A stretch of DNA of 64,000 bases, taken from contig NC_092520.1 of NCBI RefSeq assembly GCF_037038585.1, forward strand, positions 120,622,001 through 120,686,000. Reading direction: 5' to 3'. Position 1 is the first letter of the stretch. Each line of letters begins with the position of its first letter. This document shows, piece after piece, positions 25,604 to 37,123 of this stretch. The DNA is from Patagioenas fasciata (Eukaryota; Chordata; Aves; Columbiformes; Columbidae). The position numbers were made by a program, and so were the translations under genes. The notes under the pieces were generated by a model, which saw only the letters and a program-made list of their open reading frames with translations, ran no database searches and was not told the DNA's origin.

Positions 25604-25640
25604 GGTTTGGTTTGGTTTGGTTTGGGGGGGGTGTGTGTGT
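25604..25640 (+). repeat. (GGTTT)n, G-run and (GT)n compound repeat
   Basis: Four TTTGG-type units run into eight G, then five GT units. The G-run is a possible slippage or assembly-error point. Confidence 0.9.
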
Positions 25641-28600
25641 TTGATTTTTTGTCCAGTTAATAAACCAGATAGAAATTATCAGTTATTACCCCAGTTTGAA
25701 AACTACTAAAGAATCATGACCAATCTCACTATAAATAAAACTCATGATAAAACTTAAGTCCAAAACATTTATCATTTCTCAGACAAAAAAAAGTACTGAA
25801 TAAGTGTCTTTTAAGCACATACAGTGTCTCTACCTTTTAAAGTCTTTGTTCAGTGTTTTAGTGTAAGATTTCTCTAAAATTCCCTGCGGTTATTCTAAGT
25901 TCAATCCTCCTTGGAATGCAGGGAGGAGAAGAGAAGTAGGAGAGTTCCTGAGTTTATTTTCAATAGCATTTGGTTTGGCTTGGAAGATTTTTATTTTGCT
26001 AATTTGGTCCTTGCATATTAATTCATGTTCTTCCTCTGCTGCTCCTAAATTGGAAACTTTCTATTTTACATCTGGCAATCTTGTCCTCAGTTTTTTAACC
26101 TTTATGTTTTATCACTAGCAATATTAATAACTGTTTTGTGCAGTGAATCCAGCTTCTTAGTCATAATAACATTCCCTTCAGCAACTTCTAGAAAGACTTT
26201 CAGGTTCGTTTTGTTGTTTTGTTTTTTAACCACCATCTGCATTTACAAGAAGCATGCCTGAGTCAATGGCGCTGCACCCTACCAAAAAGTTTTAAGCAAG
26301 AAAAACACAGTACTTGTTCTTTACTCTTTACCACTGGAAGAAGGTTTAGAAACACAACCACATCTACAGAAGTGGTTAAGACCAATGGTGTATTGCCCCA
26401 GTGAGTCGAGCAGTGTTCAAACTACATGCAAACTGATCATTCGGGAGCAGAGTTGTTACTGAATATACATCCAGATGTCCGTCACTTATGTGGAACGTCT
26501 CCTCATCCATGTCTAACTTTTTTCTGACCTTCTTGTGTCACTCATTAGTTCCAGTTAGATTCTTCAGCAGTGCATTCTGCAGAGGTCAAACACAATATGA
26601 AGATATTGTCTGCAAGCAAAGGGTCCCCAGTCAGCGTCCCCTGTAACTTTTATTACTGTGCTACACACCTATACGTATTTAGTGGGAGTGCTAAGGTGGT
26701 GTGGAGTACACAGTGGGGAACTATGAGCCGTGTATTTACAAAGTTTAGTCTGTTCATCCTTTTTGCCAAGTATAACTCAAATACGAAGCAAAGACCAGAA
26801 AAAGAGAGTTTTTGGTTTTGTTTTTTTTAAGTGCGACTTTCTATGCAGCTGGATACATGAATGTCAGTCCTTAAAACTCTCAGCTGTAAAAAGTGTGTTT
26901 ATATGGCACACATTCAGAGTGAAGCAGGGTTGTCCCAGCTGGTACATCTAAACACCTTCAGAGCACCGTGCAGGGGTGTTTGCTCCTCTGGAAGCAACAT
27001 GGGCCATTACTGCTGTGCTGTCTCTTGGCAGGGCTTGTCAGCTCCAACATGGCCAAGTTCACATGACTGACAGGTTTCTGTTTGTGGATAAGGCACAGCT
27101 GGGAGTTTGGGACCCTGCACTCTGCTCTAATTTATTGTTCTTAGGCTGAAAAAACACAGTAAGAATGTTCAGTAAATGCAGGTGCAAATTTCATGACTGT
27201 TCAATTTTGTGGCCTTATTTCAGGTTGACTGTGACCACGATGAGGAAGTAAATTGTAAAAAATAGAACCCTGTCAAAACACTATTTTTTAAGAGACATCT
27301 ATATAATAGGTGTGATTTAGCACATCAGCATAGATCAAATTACCAGAGGACTCATGATTCAGGATGGAAAAGCAAATTAAACAACCAGATTTAGGCTTAA
27401 GGTATTAAAGTGAAGCAGATGTAAACAAGTGCTACTGCAAGTTGTTATCCTTCTACCATATTTCTGCCATCTGAATCCATTTTTACTGACAACTTCAATG
27501 AAGTGAAAAAGCTGCTTTTAAATTTCTTAGGAAGGGCAGGCAACGCACAATAGCCGAGAATGTGGAAATCCAGTCTTGTCACTATCACCTGGGATTATGT
27601 ATTGGCCAGCTCAGACTTTTTTGTTCCTGGTTCTCCATTTCCAGGAGAGGTGCTTTACTTCTGAAGTTGTGATTTGAACTCTCCTGGGCTGATGGTTGAC
27701 AAAGAGATGGGGCTGCAAGGGTAGTGCAGTCGGTCCTTAATGCAGCCTGCTAGGAGAGGGAAGAACAGACTTCGTGGATCAGTAGTGCTGGCTCTGTCGT
27801 TTCAAGTTATTAAAATAACACTTCAGTGTTTTTTTAAAAGGCATTTTCCTAAATGGTCTCTAATGCCCATAATAATTTTAGATGCTGGGAAGTAAATATT
27901 TTTCTTCTACCGGTGTGTTTTGGGTTTTTTTCCCACTTGGCAAGGAGTGGTATTTGGGGGTTCTGTGTTTTGTTTTGGTTATTCTTCTATAATATTTAGG
28001 ATGAAGTAGAAATTAGCTTTGCTACCAACACCTTGCAGATATACACACACAAAATACTTGAACTTGCCAAAACAAGTTATTTTTGCATCAGTGTTCTTGA
28101 GTTTATTTGCTGCTTGCATGTTTTCAGAAAAAAAGAGTGCTTCTTACCAGGTGCTGTGAACAAAACATTGTGTCTGCAAGACGCGCAAACCGATGGCTTT
28201 TTAATCATTACTATAGAGGTCAGCTATGGGAGAGACAGCTGAAGAAAAATAGGCAAAATTTGATTATTAGAAGCAGCTTAAGATAAGACCAATGCTAAGA
28301 TAAATTAAAAAATAGGCCAAAAGACAAATGGGATTCTGACGTCTAATGCCAGAAAAATGAACTGTTAGGGGATACAACTGGGCATTGAAAAGAGCCGTGG
28401 GAGGACACTGGGGCTCTGTGATGGTTTTGATTTACATCTAGCCCTTGATTTTTTTTTTTTTTGATGGTCAGTTTTGTATATCATGACAGACTGATTTTGC
28501 TTCACAAGCACATGAATTTTCTCCCTGCAGCCAGATGGGAGCATCACCTGTAAGAGAAAGTCAGCAGTCCTGAGGCAAAGCTATATCCTCCCCAGGTCAG

Positions 28601-28751
28601 GGTGTTAAAGATGTTGGTGAATGAAGATGTTATCACCATATCCTTCCTGTTCATCCGGAGCACTGTTAAATATCCCATCTGTGCTAGAGTCTTGTTCCCT
28701 CCTCCCCCTTTTTTTGTCTTCTCATTTGTTCTGCTGTCTTGTTGAAGACAT

Positions 28752-29208
28752 GACCTGTTGGAGAGGATTCAGAGGAGGGCTACAAAAATGATCAGAGGCT
28801 AGAACAGCTGTCCTGTGAGGACAGGCTGAGAGAGTTGGGGTTGTTCAGCCTGGAGAAGTCTCCAAGGAGACATTATTGCAGCCTTTTAGTGCTTAAAAGG
28901 GGCATATAAGAAAGATGGGGACAGACATTCTGGCAGGACCTGTTATGACAGGACAAGAGGCAATGGTTTTAAACTACAACGGGAGATTCAGACTAGCCAC
29001 AAGGAAGAAAATTTTACACTGAGGGTGGTGAAACACTGGCCCAGGTTTCCCAGAGAGGTGTTAGATGCCCCATCCCTGGAGACATTCCAGGCCAGGCTGG
29101 ACGGGGCTCTGAGCAACCTGATCTAGTTGAAGATGTCCCTGCTCATTGCAGGGGGTTGGACTGGATGACCATTAAATGTCCCTTCCAACCCAAACTATTC
29201 TGTGAATT
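28752..29208 (+). mobile_element. CR1 LINE, 3' fragment
   Basis: Starts within the CR1 ORF2 end region (TTGGAGAGGATTCAGAGGAGGG, then ACAGGCTGAGAGAGTTGGGGTTGTTCAGCCTGGAGAAG) and runs through the 3' end to ACCCAAACTATTCTGTGAATT. The segment GGCTGGACGGGGCTCTGAGCAACCTGATCTAGTTG marks a subfamily shared with the copy at 30282. The ORF2 remnant has several indels. Lies in ATP10A intron 1, sense direction. Confidence 0.93.
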
Positions 29209-30281
29209 GCTGGAAGTTCTTCAAGCATTTGGGGAAAGAGGACAGCATTGGATGTTATACTTGTGGGGCGTCAGCAGATCTTGAGCAAGTTGCAGAACCC
29301 TTTCTGCATGTCAAAGGCACAGTCTGCAAAATGGAAACAACATCATTTATGTCACAGGGTTTTTGAGGTTTGAACTGGGACTTTTAAAAGACATCTTTGT
29401 TGTGATTTGCTTTCCCTTAAAACTGAATCGGAGTTCAGTGTCTTGGTTTTCTGATTTCAGGGGTTTTCAAAGCAGCTATCTTATGTGGAAAAGCTTTTTT
29501 TTTTTTTTTTATTTCCTCGGATTTTTGGGTCATTAGTGATCTGATTTAAAAATCTCTTTAAATTGAGTTAAAAAATAGGTTATAGAAAAACTACAGTCCC
29601 GGTTATAAAGAAATCTGTATCTACCAACTGTAAGGACATGATTAGCACCAACATACTGTCGTAAATGGATTATAATTAGTCTTCTTGTCCCACGATTCTC
29701 AGGGGAACTCTGAAGAAAGGTGGGCATTTAGTTAAGACAAAGCAAAACATTTGGAAATGCCATGTGCAGAAATAACCACTTTCAGAAATGGCTCTTTATC
29801 GAAAAAGGGTTGCTCTACGGTAACAGTTGCCAACTAGTAGAGATAGAAGAATTTAGAAGGAAAGGAACAACATGGAATAAAAATGTATGTGCAGTAACAA
29901 ATTATGGGCAGAGAGAATATCCAAGTTCTCCATGGTGTTTCTTAGCTACAAATAATCCTGTGAAATATTTGTTCCAAGAGTCAAATAAAAAAAGACTTCA
30001 AAGCAAAGAAGGGTAATAGAAGGGTAATACTGAAACTGTCTCTAGCAGGTTTATTCTGAAAATATTTCAGAAGGTGAGAAACTTTTCTCATGTGACAGTC
30101 TCACAGGTTTTTACTGTAGGTTATGTTCTGCAAACACCTAGACATTAGGATTGCTTATGTCATCAGACTGAAAATGGAGTATGTGTTTTTGGAAAACTTG
30201 TTTAGAGGAGTGCTGATAAGGGGGGGAAACATTAAGCCCAGTCTATGTTCACTGACCTTCCCTAGGACTGGACTGTGCATC
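29209..30281. other. Intron 1 spacer between two CR1 copies
   Basis: Unique AT-rich sequence with one poly-T tract; nothing else identified. Confidence 0.65.
29493..29510 (+). repeat. Poly-T tract
   Basis: About 18 T in a row in intron 1, between two CR1 copies. If it is the tail of a minus-strand retroelement, nothing of the body is recognisable to its right. Confidence 0.8.
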
Positions 30282-30526
30282 AGTTTTAAACTGAAAGAGG
30301 GCAGATTCAGGTTAAGAAGACATTTTTTACAATGAGGGTGGTGAGACACTGGAACAGGTTGCCCAGAGAAGCTATGGATGCCCCATCATTGAAAGTGTTC
30401 AAGGCCAGGCTGGACGGGGCTCTGAGCAACTTGATCTAGTTGAAGATGTCCCTGCTCATTTCAGGGGACTGGAGTAGGTGATCTTTGAAGGTCCTTTCCA
30501 GTTGAAACCATTCTGTGGTTCTGTGA
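30282..30526 (+). mobile_element. CR1 LINE, 3' fragment
   Basis: Covers AGTTTTAAACTGAAAGAGGGCAGATTCAGG to the tail CCATTCTGTGGTTCTGTGA. It shares the GACGGGGCTCTGAGCAACTTGATCTAG block with the copy 1.1 kb to the left, so both are the same subfamily, in the same direction, truncated at different points. Inactive. Confidence 0.92.
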
Positions 30527-33500
30527 AGCAGAATGAAGGACTTCCACGAGTATCTGATCAGAGGGAAAAGCTGGGATTCCCAAAAAGGGTGAGAGTAAGG
30601 CATTAATTATCCTCTGTATCCATCAGCCAAACTTCCTTTAAACTGCTGAAGTTGCTTGGTGCTCTCTGAAACCATCTAGAGCATCACGGATTTTGTCTTC
30701 CTTGGCTTCAACTATTTGAATATTAGGCATTCAGTCCCACCAAACTCTGAGACCTTCTTACTAGCCTGGACAGAAAGATGGGCATCTCCAGAGAGCTGTT
30801 TGTTCCATCCATCTTCTGCTGGGAAGAATTACCCACCAGAAGTGCCCTTGCCCCCCTTGCCACCTGCTGTGGAGATGTCTGGGCAAGTAGAGCAGATGAG
30901 ATCCTTCACATGTGAAATAACGTGAAATGAAAATGTTGTTTCACCAGGAGGATGGATGTGGATGTGTGTAAACCTTGTCTTAACAGGAAAGTATTTTACC
31001 TTTGTACTGATGGTAAGAAAATTGAATCACACTAACAGACCCATCACCTGCTTGTTTGACTTTGTTGTACATACGAAACTTTGTTATGGATTTCAGCCTA
31101 AATATTATTGAATTTTAGGTCTAACTACTGCTATTCTATTGCTTTGTATGAGCTAGGGACGTGGTCCCTCAGAAGCAGCTCTTCTCATCGTGCTGTATCA
31201 CTAAGCTGCTTATCAGCACTAAACCTCGTGCTCTGTTATAGCCCAATTTCATCAAAACTCCTGTAATTTTATTAGTGCATCTGCTGTTTTTCTAACAATT
31301 GTCTTGCTCATATTTCATTTCTCACCGGAGAGACTTTGCTTTTCCTGTTGGCTGTGACTGAAGCTAGCAAACCCAGCAGCAAGCCAGAAGTCCAGATCTG
31401 GGCTGTCCCCATCCCTGAGACAGCACATCACCAAGGGAGCCCTCTAATGTCAACCTCATGTTGCCGGCAGCTGGAGCCTCCCTGCCTGTTTACCTCTGCC
31501 ACCATTCTCACAGTCCTTCAAAAGCTGCAGGCCTATCTGAGTCCACGCAGATTTACTGCCAAAACAGAGATATTGGGTTAACCCTTGTTGGTACTCTTTT
31601 AAAAAATAATTTGGGAGACCTTCCTACATTTCCTGAATAGTACTCAGGTTTTCTTCTATTAAGTGAGATACGAAAATGCTATTTCTTGTCATCTATAATT
31701 AAGAAGTTGTAATTTATGAATAGTCTGTGCTAAAGTCATTCTGGCAAGGACTTCAATGATGCTACAGGAAGCATTCCTCTATCAGATACATAGGCATTTT
31801 AAATGCTTTTCCATTTTCATTTATAATTGACACCTCTGCAGAGTGGCATCCTCCGTAAAATCAGGGAATACCTGAAAATGTCACGTACTCAGAGTCTGCC
31901 CACTGCCCATGCTGTCTTCTGTACCTCTGTAATAATTTTGTAAACATTAGGCCATTTGAAGCAATACAAATGTTCTGCTTTATGTAGAAGGGAAAGAGAG
32001 CTTGGTGAAGAGCTGATGGAGATAAATTGTTTTGTGAAGAAATACAGAAATGGAAAATTTGCATCCAGTATGACTCTCTAGATTCTTTTGGTGGTAGTGG
32101 CACATCTTTTTGCCTCTTTCCAAGCCTTCTGTTTTGTTTTTTACAGGGTGAGATGGAGGGGCGGGGGTACAAAAGACAATTCTATAAATAAGATGGAAAG
32201 GGGGCAGTTTTATTTTTCAGAAAGGAATATCATGTTATTCACTGACCCAGAAAAATGAGCCACGTGTACATTATTTATAATTTAAAAATTAAGGAAATCT
32301 GTCTTATCATCAGGTCTATAGAAGAGCTTTGGACTATAGCAGTTCAGGTGTAGGAGTGAATGTTGGGACTCAGCAGTGCTGGAGTCCGTTTTCTTTCCCA
32401 GCTCTGACCATCTGCCTGTGTGCTCTTGGACATTTTCTCCTGAAATGCACCCAGCAGTAGTTTTCCACGTGCATCGAGAAGTGCCAGGAGATGCGGGAGG
32501 CACTGTATATTGGTTCTACGAAAGGTAAAAACAAGCTTATTGTCAGTGGGCTTAAAGTGCTGGATCTGTACTTTGCTAGAAAAATGCTTGCATGTAAAAA
32601 GTAAGACAAACCTCCAAAGCCTCTACTATCACTTATGTGAAGTGAAATGGTGAATTTTCTGATGCGTAGTGTTTGGGACTGAAGCCTGCTTCAAAACGCA
32701 AAAACTACAAGATGGTCTGCTTACTTGAACCTATCCCGTTCAGCTGTTTTGATCTACCCCAGCTGATTTCTTGACCCAGCACCTTTTTGTGTGATTTGGG
32801 AACATAACAAAGATAACAATTGGACAAATTGTAATTGAGTGCACGCTACTGAAAAAAAAAATTGTACTCAATTGTTCTGTTATCACATCTACTGCTGTCA
32901 CCCCATTATTTATTTCCAGACTGTGTGATGACGAACAAAAGAGGGTTTTGGGGTTTCTTCAGGCCAAGAAGCTGTAAGTTTATTCTATAAATACAACCGG
33001 AGCAGACTTGTAGGAAGGACTGAGGTGCATGTTTTCTTCCAGGAGGGCTGTGCAGCATGCCACAAATAGAGAGCCTTACTCATCAGGTGAGGATGATGAG
33101 TAAAGCCTCTTTCCTCCACAGAGTACTTAGTTGCTTTCTCCAGGAGGGGGAGTGGGGGTGGAAATGATGCCAAACAAACAAACAGAAAATTGAAGTGTTC
33201 CAGCTATCTGTAAAAGTTTTGTTTTCACACTGTGTGCTTCAGTCTCATTACAGCTTTTGAGGAGTAACAGTGATAGTCAGACATTCCTCAGATGGGAAGT
33301 GATGAGGGTGTGAATTGCTGTAGAAAAGCACTACTTCCAGTAATAACACAGCAGGTGTTTTGAAAGAAAGCTGCTCTAACCTTTCAGATTGCAGAGGCAT
33401 CCCAGTAATTCTAAGAATCACAATCTACAAATGACTAATTTCACTGTTGCGTTCCTAATTAAGAGGGGAATAAAGATGCGGGGAAGCTGAATTTTGAAAG

Positions 33501-36500
33501 AAATTTTTCGACAAATCAGCAGCTTCCTACTTCTGATCTGTCACTAAGAAATAGGAATGTCATTCATATGCAGTTTCAGGACGTCTGTGCCTGGATATTG
33601 CATTGCTAGCATTCATGGGCACTCCAGGTAGAAAAACTTAGGCTTTGATCAAAGCCTGAGAAATTTAAAGCATTGCACCATGAAAAATATATTACAGTTA
33701 GTGATACCAAGGTTGTCTGGTACTTACGTTGTCTTCGTGGCACAGGATGCAACTTCTTTAAAGGATTTCTGCATCAAGTTGCTGTTCAATGCACAAAATC
33801 TCATTTTAAAAATTTTGTCTGAATGCAAATCCAGATCGCTTTTGAAATCATCTTAATGCTATAGTGAAAGACTTGCACATAATTTTCCATCTGGACCTTT
33901 TTTAGATTTAGTTATTAGCCTGTGAATCTTGTTCTTTTTTTGCCTTATCATCTTTCTCAGCCTTGCCCTGAGTAACTGTTAAGAAGTTTTGATCAGATAA
34001 TTTCTCATCCTTCTCTTTCTCAATTAATTAAACCAACACATAGTATAGCAACGCAGTATTATGCTTGGCAGTCACAGTATACCACAAGATCAAGACACAT
34101 AGCTGTACGTTATCACTTCAGTTTACTAAGCAAAGTTCTTCATCTAAATGTTAATCCATTCTTGACAACCCAAATTATGAATCGCATCAAAATAATCTAG
34201 GGTCTTCTCCTTGGACTAAATAGCACAAGTCCCATTATTTCTAGTGGATGCAAAATTAGTTCCCTCTTTCTGCATGGCAAAAGTGTAAGAATCAGAAGTA
34301 ATGTGGACAGTTAAATAAAATTAATCTATTTGTCACATTATCAGACCATAGATTACATGTTGCTTTATTACTTTAGAACAGTATTCTGTTTTTCACTGCT
34401 CGCTTAGGACTGTATCTTGCCTTTGGTTTTCGTGCAAATCATCTATTAATATAGGGGGAAATTTGCAGTGTTAAACATTGTGCAAGATATTCTGAGTACA
34501 GTGAGAATTAAACCCATTCCCACCCATTCTAGCATAGGAGTATAGGTATTAGTTCAGAGCCTTTTGCTTGGCAGAAATCTAAATGTACCAGAGACCTGTT
34601 CCAAAGTGCATGAAAATCACTGAAGAAAACCTCAGCAGCTTCAGTGAGTTTGGGATAAAGCACTGGGACTTTCCTGAAAGGAAAAAAATGGGAAATATTT
34701 CTAATTGTAAGTAACTTTAAAACAGACGGCTTTGTTCTCTGAAATCACTTTTAAGGATCTGCCAGAGACCAAAAACTTGTACAGTTTGATTAGTTTGATG
34801 TCTAGGATATTTTTTTCCTGCTTACTCTTTTTAGCTGATGAAAAAAAATAAAGCTATTTTCTTACAAGCTTACCCTAGATTGATCACAGATAAATTAAAT
34901 ACCTTTGATGTGGTCAGCAAAGTGAACTTACTGATCTAACAACAAATACAAGTGTTCTTGGAAAAAAAACTGGGGCGTATACTGAAATTTTGTGTTTGTT
35001 TTTCTCCTCTTTTTTTGAATAATAAAAAAATGAAACCCAGGTTTTGTTTGGTTTTTTTTTTTAGGAATGTTTCCCTAAACTGATTGTTCTATTTTAGCTA
35101 AGTACACACTCTATGGTAGAAAGGATAAACAAGTACAGCTTTGTACTTGGTCCAGAACAAGAAACCCTGCATTCAAAACTCTCATCATAAAAGCTGCTGA
35201 GAACTTAACCTGGCTTGCACTGCTGCTACTTGGCTTCTGTTGTGTGTAAGGCTTAATGATACTAGGCCTATGTGCTCTTGCAGCTTGCTGTGGAGTAGCC
35301 CACCCTTTAATTTTTACCTCTCAGTGAATCACTGTTGCTCTTCTCTAATAGTTTGACACCCGTTCTCTGGGCTCTGCCCTGAGCCCAGGTGACAATGCCA
35401 TGTACAGCAGAGCCTTGTGCCCTGGAAATGATGCTTTCCCCTGCCTTGGGCACACCAGACTTTTGGAGCCCTGGGCTTTGAAAAGATAAAGGCCTCTCTA
35501 ATATTCAATTTCTAATAAATTATCAGTTTTTTTTGAAAATGTAAACTCCTACTTTCCAGTGATTAAGTTCCATCTGCCGAGTTTTGGGCTTAGTTTGTTC
35601 CAGTGGTTAATTCTGTTGGGGAAATAACTTAAAATACAGGTTGTGCCTCGCTGATGAGTTGACAGAGGGTAGTTCTATTGAAAACTAGAAGCCCAAGTGT
35701 TTTTGTTGTTGTTGTTCTTTAGGTGTTTCTTCTTTTTTATCCCCTGAAGTTATCTATTAGATTTCTGTTGTGGCTGACTCTAGAATTCCTAATGAAAACC
35801 AGAACAGAACAAATTTGTTGGGAGACACATAAACCTAATATTAGTTTGGAAGGAGTAAATATTTATCCAGGGAGAAGGAGATGACTTATTTAAAGACTGA
35901 CTTAATTTATTATTTAGGAAAACCACCTTTTGGTATCCACCCTGCAGCCAAGAATTGTCCTTCTTTCTCCCAGGGGATATTATAGTTTAAGAAATGAACC
36001 ACGCAACCCAGAATATACTGGCAGAGGCAGTCTCCCAGAATGGAACTATTCATTAAACTCATTTATCCTCCTAACAGACCATTCTAAAGGTATTGCAGTG
36101 CATTAGGGACAAAGTTGGATGGCTGAAAGGTCATGTTTCTCAGAGACAGTAGCTGTAGTGGGGACACTCCACTCAGGTTTGGGTTTGTACTTTCACAGGA
36201 TGTTCGTCCATGACAGACATCTTCACTCAGCACTTGTGTTTAATACCTCATTTTCAAGCTACGTGCCAAGTGAAACCCCAGAAAAATAAGTCTTTCAGAG
36301 TGTGAAGGGGTCAGGGAGGTTGTTTTTATTTTCCTCATTTCATATTCGGTTAAGATAAAATACCGGATGAGGCAGGGGATCAGAAACATGGCAGAGTTTC
36401 TTACTTGAGGTTGATCGATTCTATTTTTTTTTTTTTAATCCTGTGCAGACTAGTAACAATAAGCAACATACATTATTTGCTGATAGTGGTTTAAGTGTCA

Positions 36501-36929
36501 GATAATTTGCAGTCTTAGCAAGGTTTGGAGAAAGAACAGCTTTTCTCCAGCAGAAACATCCTCTCTGACACAGAGAGGGGACAGCACTGTGGTGACACAT
36601 CCTGCTGGAGCTGCAGCTGAGCCCTGCAGTTGTGGTTACCCCCAGGACCCTCTTCCACCCCCTCAGCTTAACTGCTTTTAAGGTCACTTCTGAGCTCAGT
36701 TCACTCAGAATGATCTAGATGACTTTCAGCACTTCTAATAGTGGGTTTTGGGGTGGTTTTTTTTTTTTTTTTTGATTGTTTGTTGTTTGTTTGTTTTTTT
36801 TTTTTAACTGACCTGACCTAAAAGCAGCCACAAGAGCAGTTGTGCCAATAATAGGAGTGATCAGTCACCTCTTACAGGAAGGCAGCGGTGAGCAGCCTGC
36901 CATTAGCTGAAGAGGAAAGCCATTCGACT
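30527..36929. other. Intron 1, middle part, no feature recognised
   Basis: AT-rich unique DNA. Only T/A homopolymer runs stand out (about 32850, 36424-36436 and the T-rich tract at 36745). No exon or RNA gene is seen on either strand. Confidence 0.65.
36745..36807 (+). repeat. T-rich low-complexity tract
   Basis: A run of about 18 T, then TTTGTTG-type units and a further T-run. Located about 120 bp before a CR1 copy on the same strand. Confidence 0.85.
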
Positions 36930-37123
36930 CTAGAAACCTCTTTACCTTGAGGGTGCCAGAGCACCGGAACAGGTTGCCCAGAGGGATTGTGGAGTCTCCT
37001 TCTCTGGAGACATTCAAAACCTGCCTGGACACCTTCCTGTGGGATCTGCTGTGGGTGAACCTGCTATAGCAAGTGGGTTGGACTTTATGATCTCCAGAGG
37101 TCCCTTCCAACCCCAACCATTCT
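36930..37123 (+). mobile_element. CR1 LINE, short 3' fragment
   Basis: Recognised by GGGTGCCAGAGCACCGGAACAGGTTGCCCAGAG and GAGTCTCCTTCTCTGGAGACATTCAAAACCTGCCTGGACACCTTCCTG, ending in GGTCCCTTCCAACCCCAACCATTCT. The distinct middle part (CTGTGGGTGAACCTGCTATAGCAAG) shows a different subfamily from the copies at 28752 and 30282. A T-rich low-complexity tract lies about 130 bp to its left. Confidence 0.9.

Larger units (their letters stand above)
15471..28751. other. Intron 1, proximal part, no gene or retroelement recognised
   Basis: Over 13 kb without a recognisable CR1, unusual only in contrast to the repeat-bearing distal half. Contains T-rich and A-rich runs (for example 16596-16608 and the T8A11 junction at 17617-17635), the CT run and inverted repeat near 18011-18064, and the GGTTT/GT repeat at 25604. 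All open frames are short and unrecognised. Confidence 0.65.
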
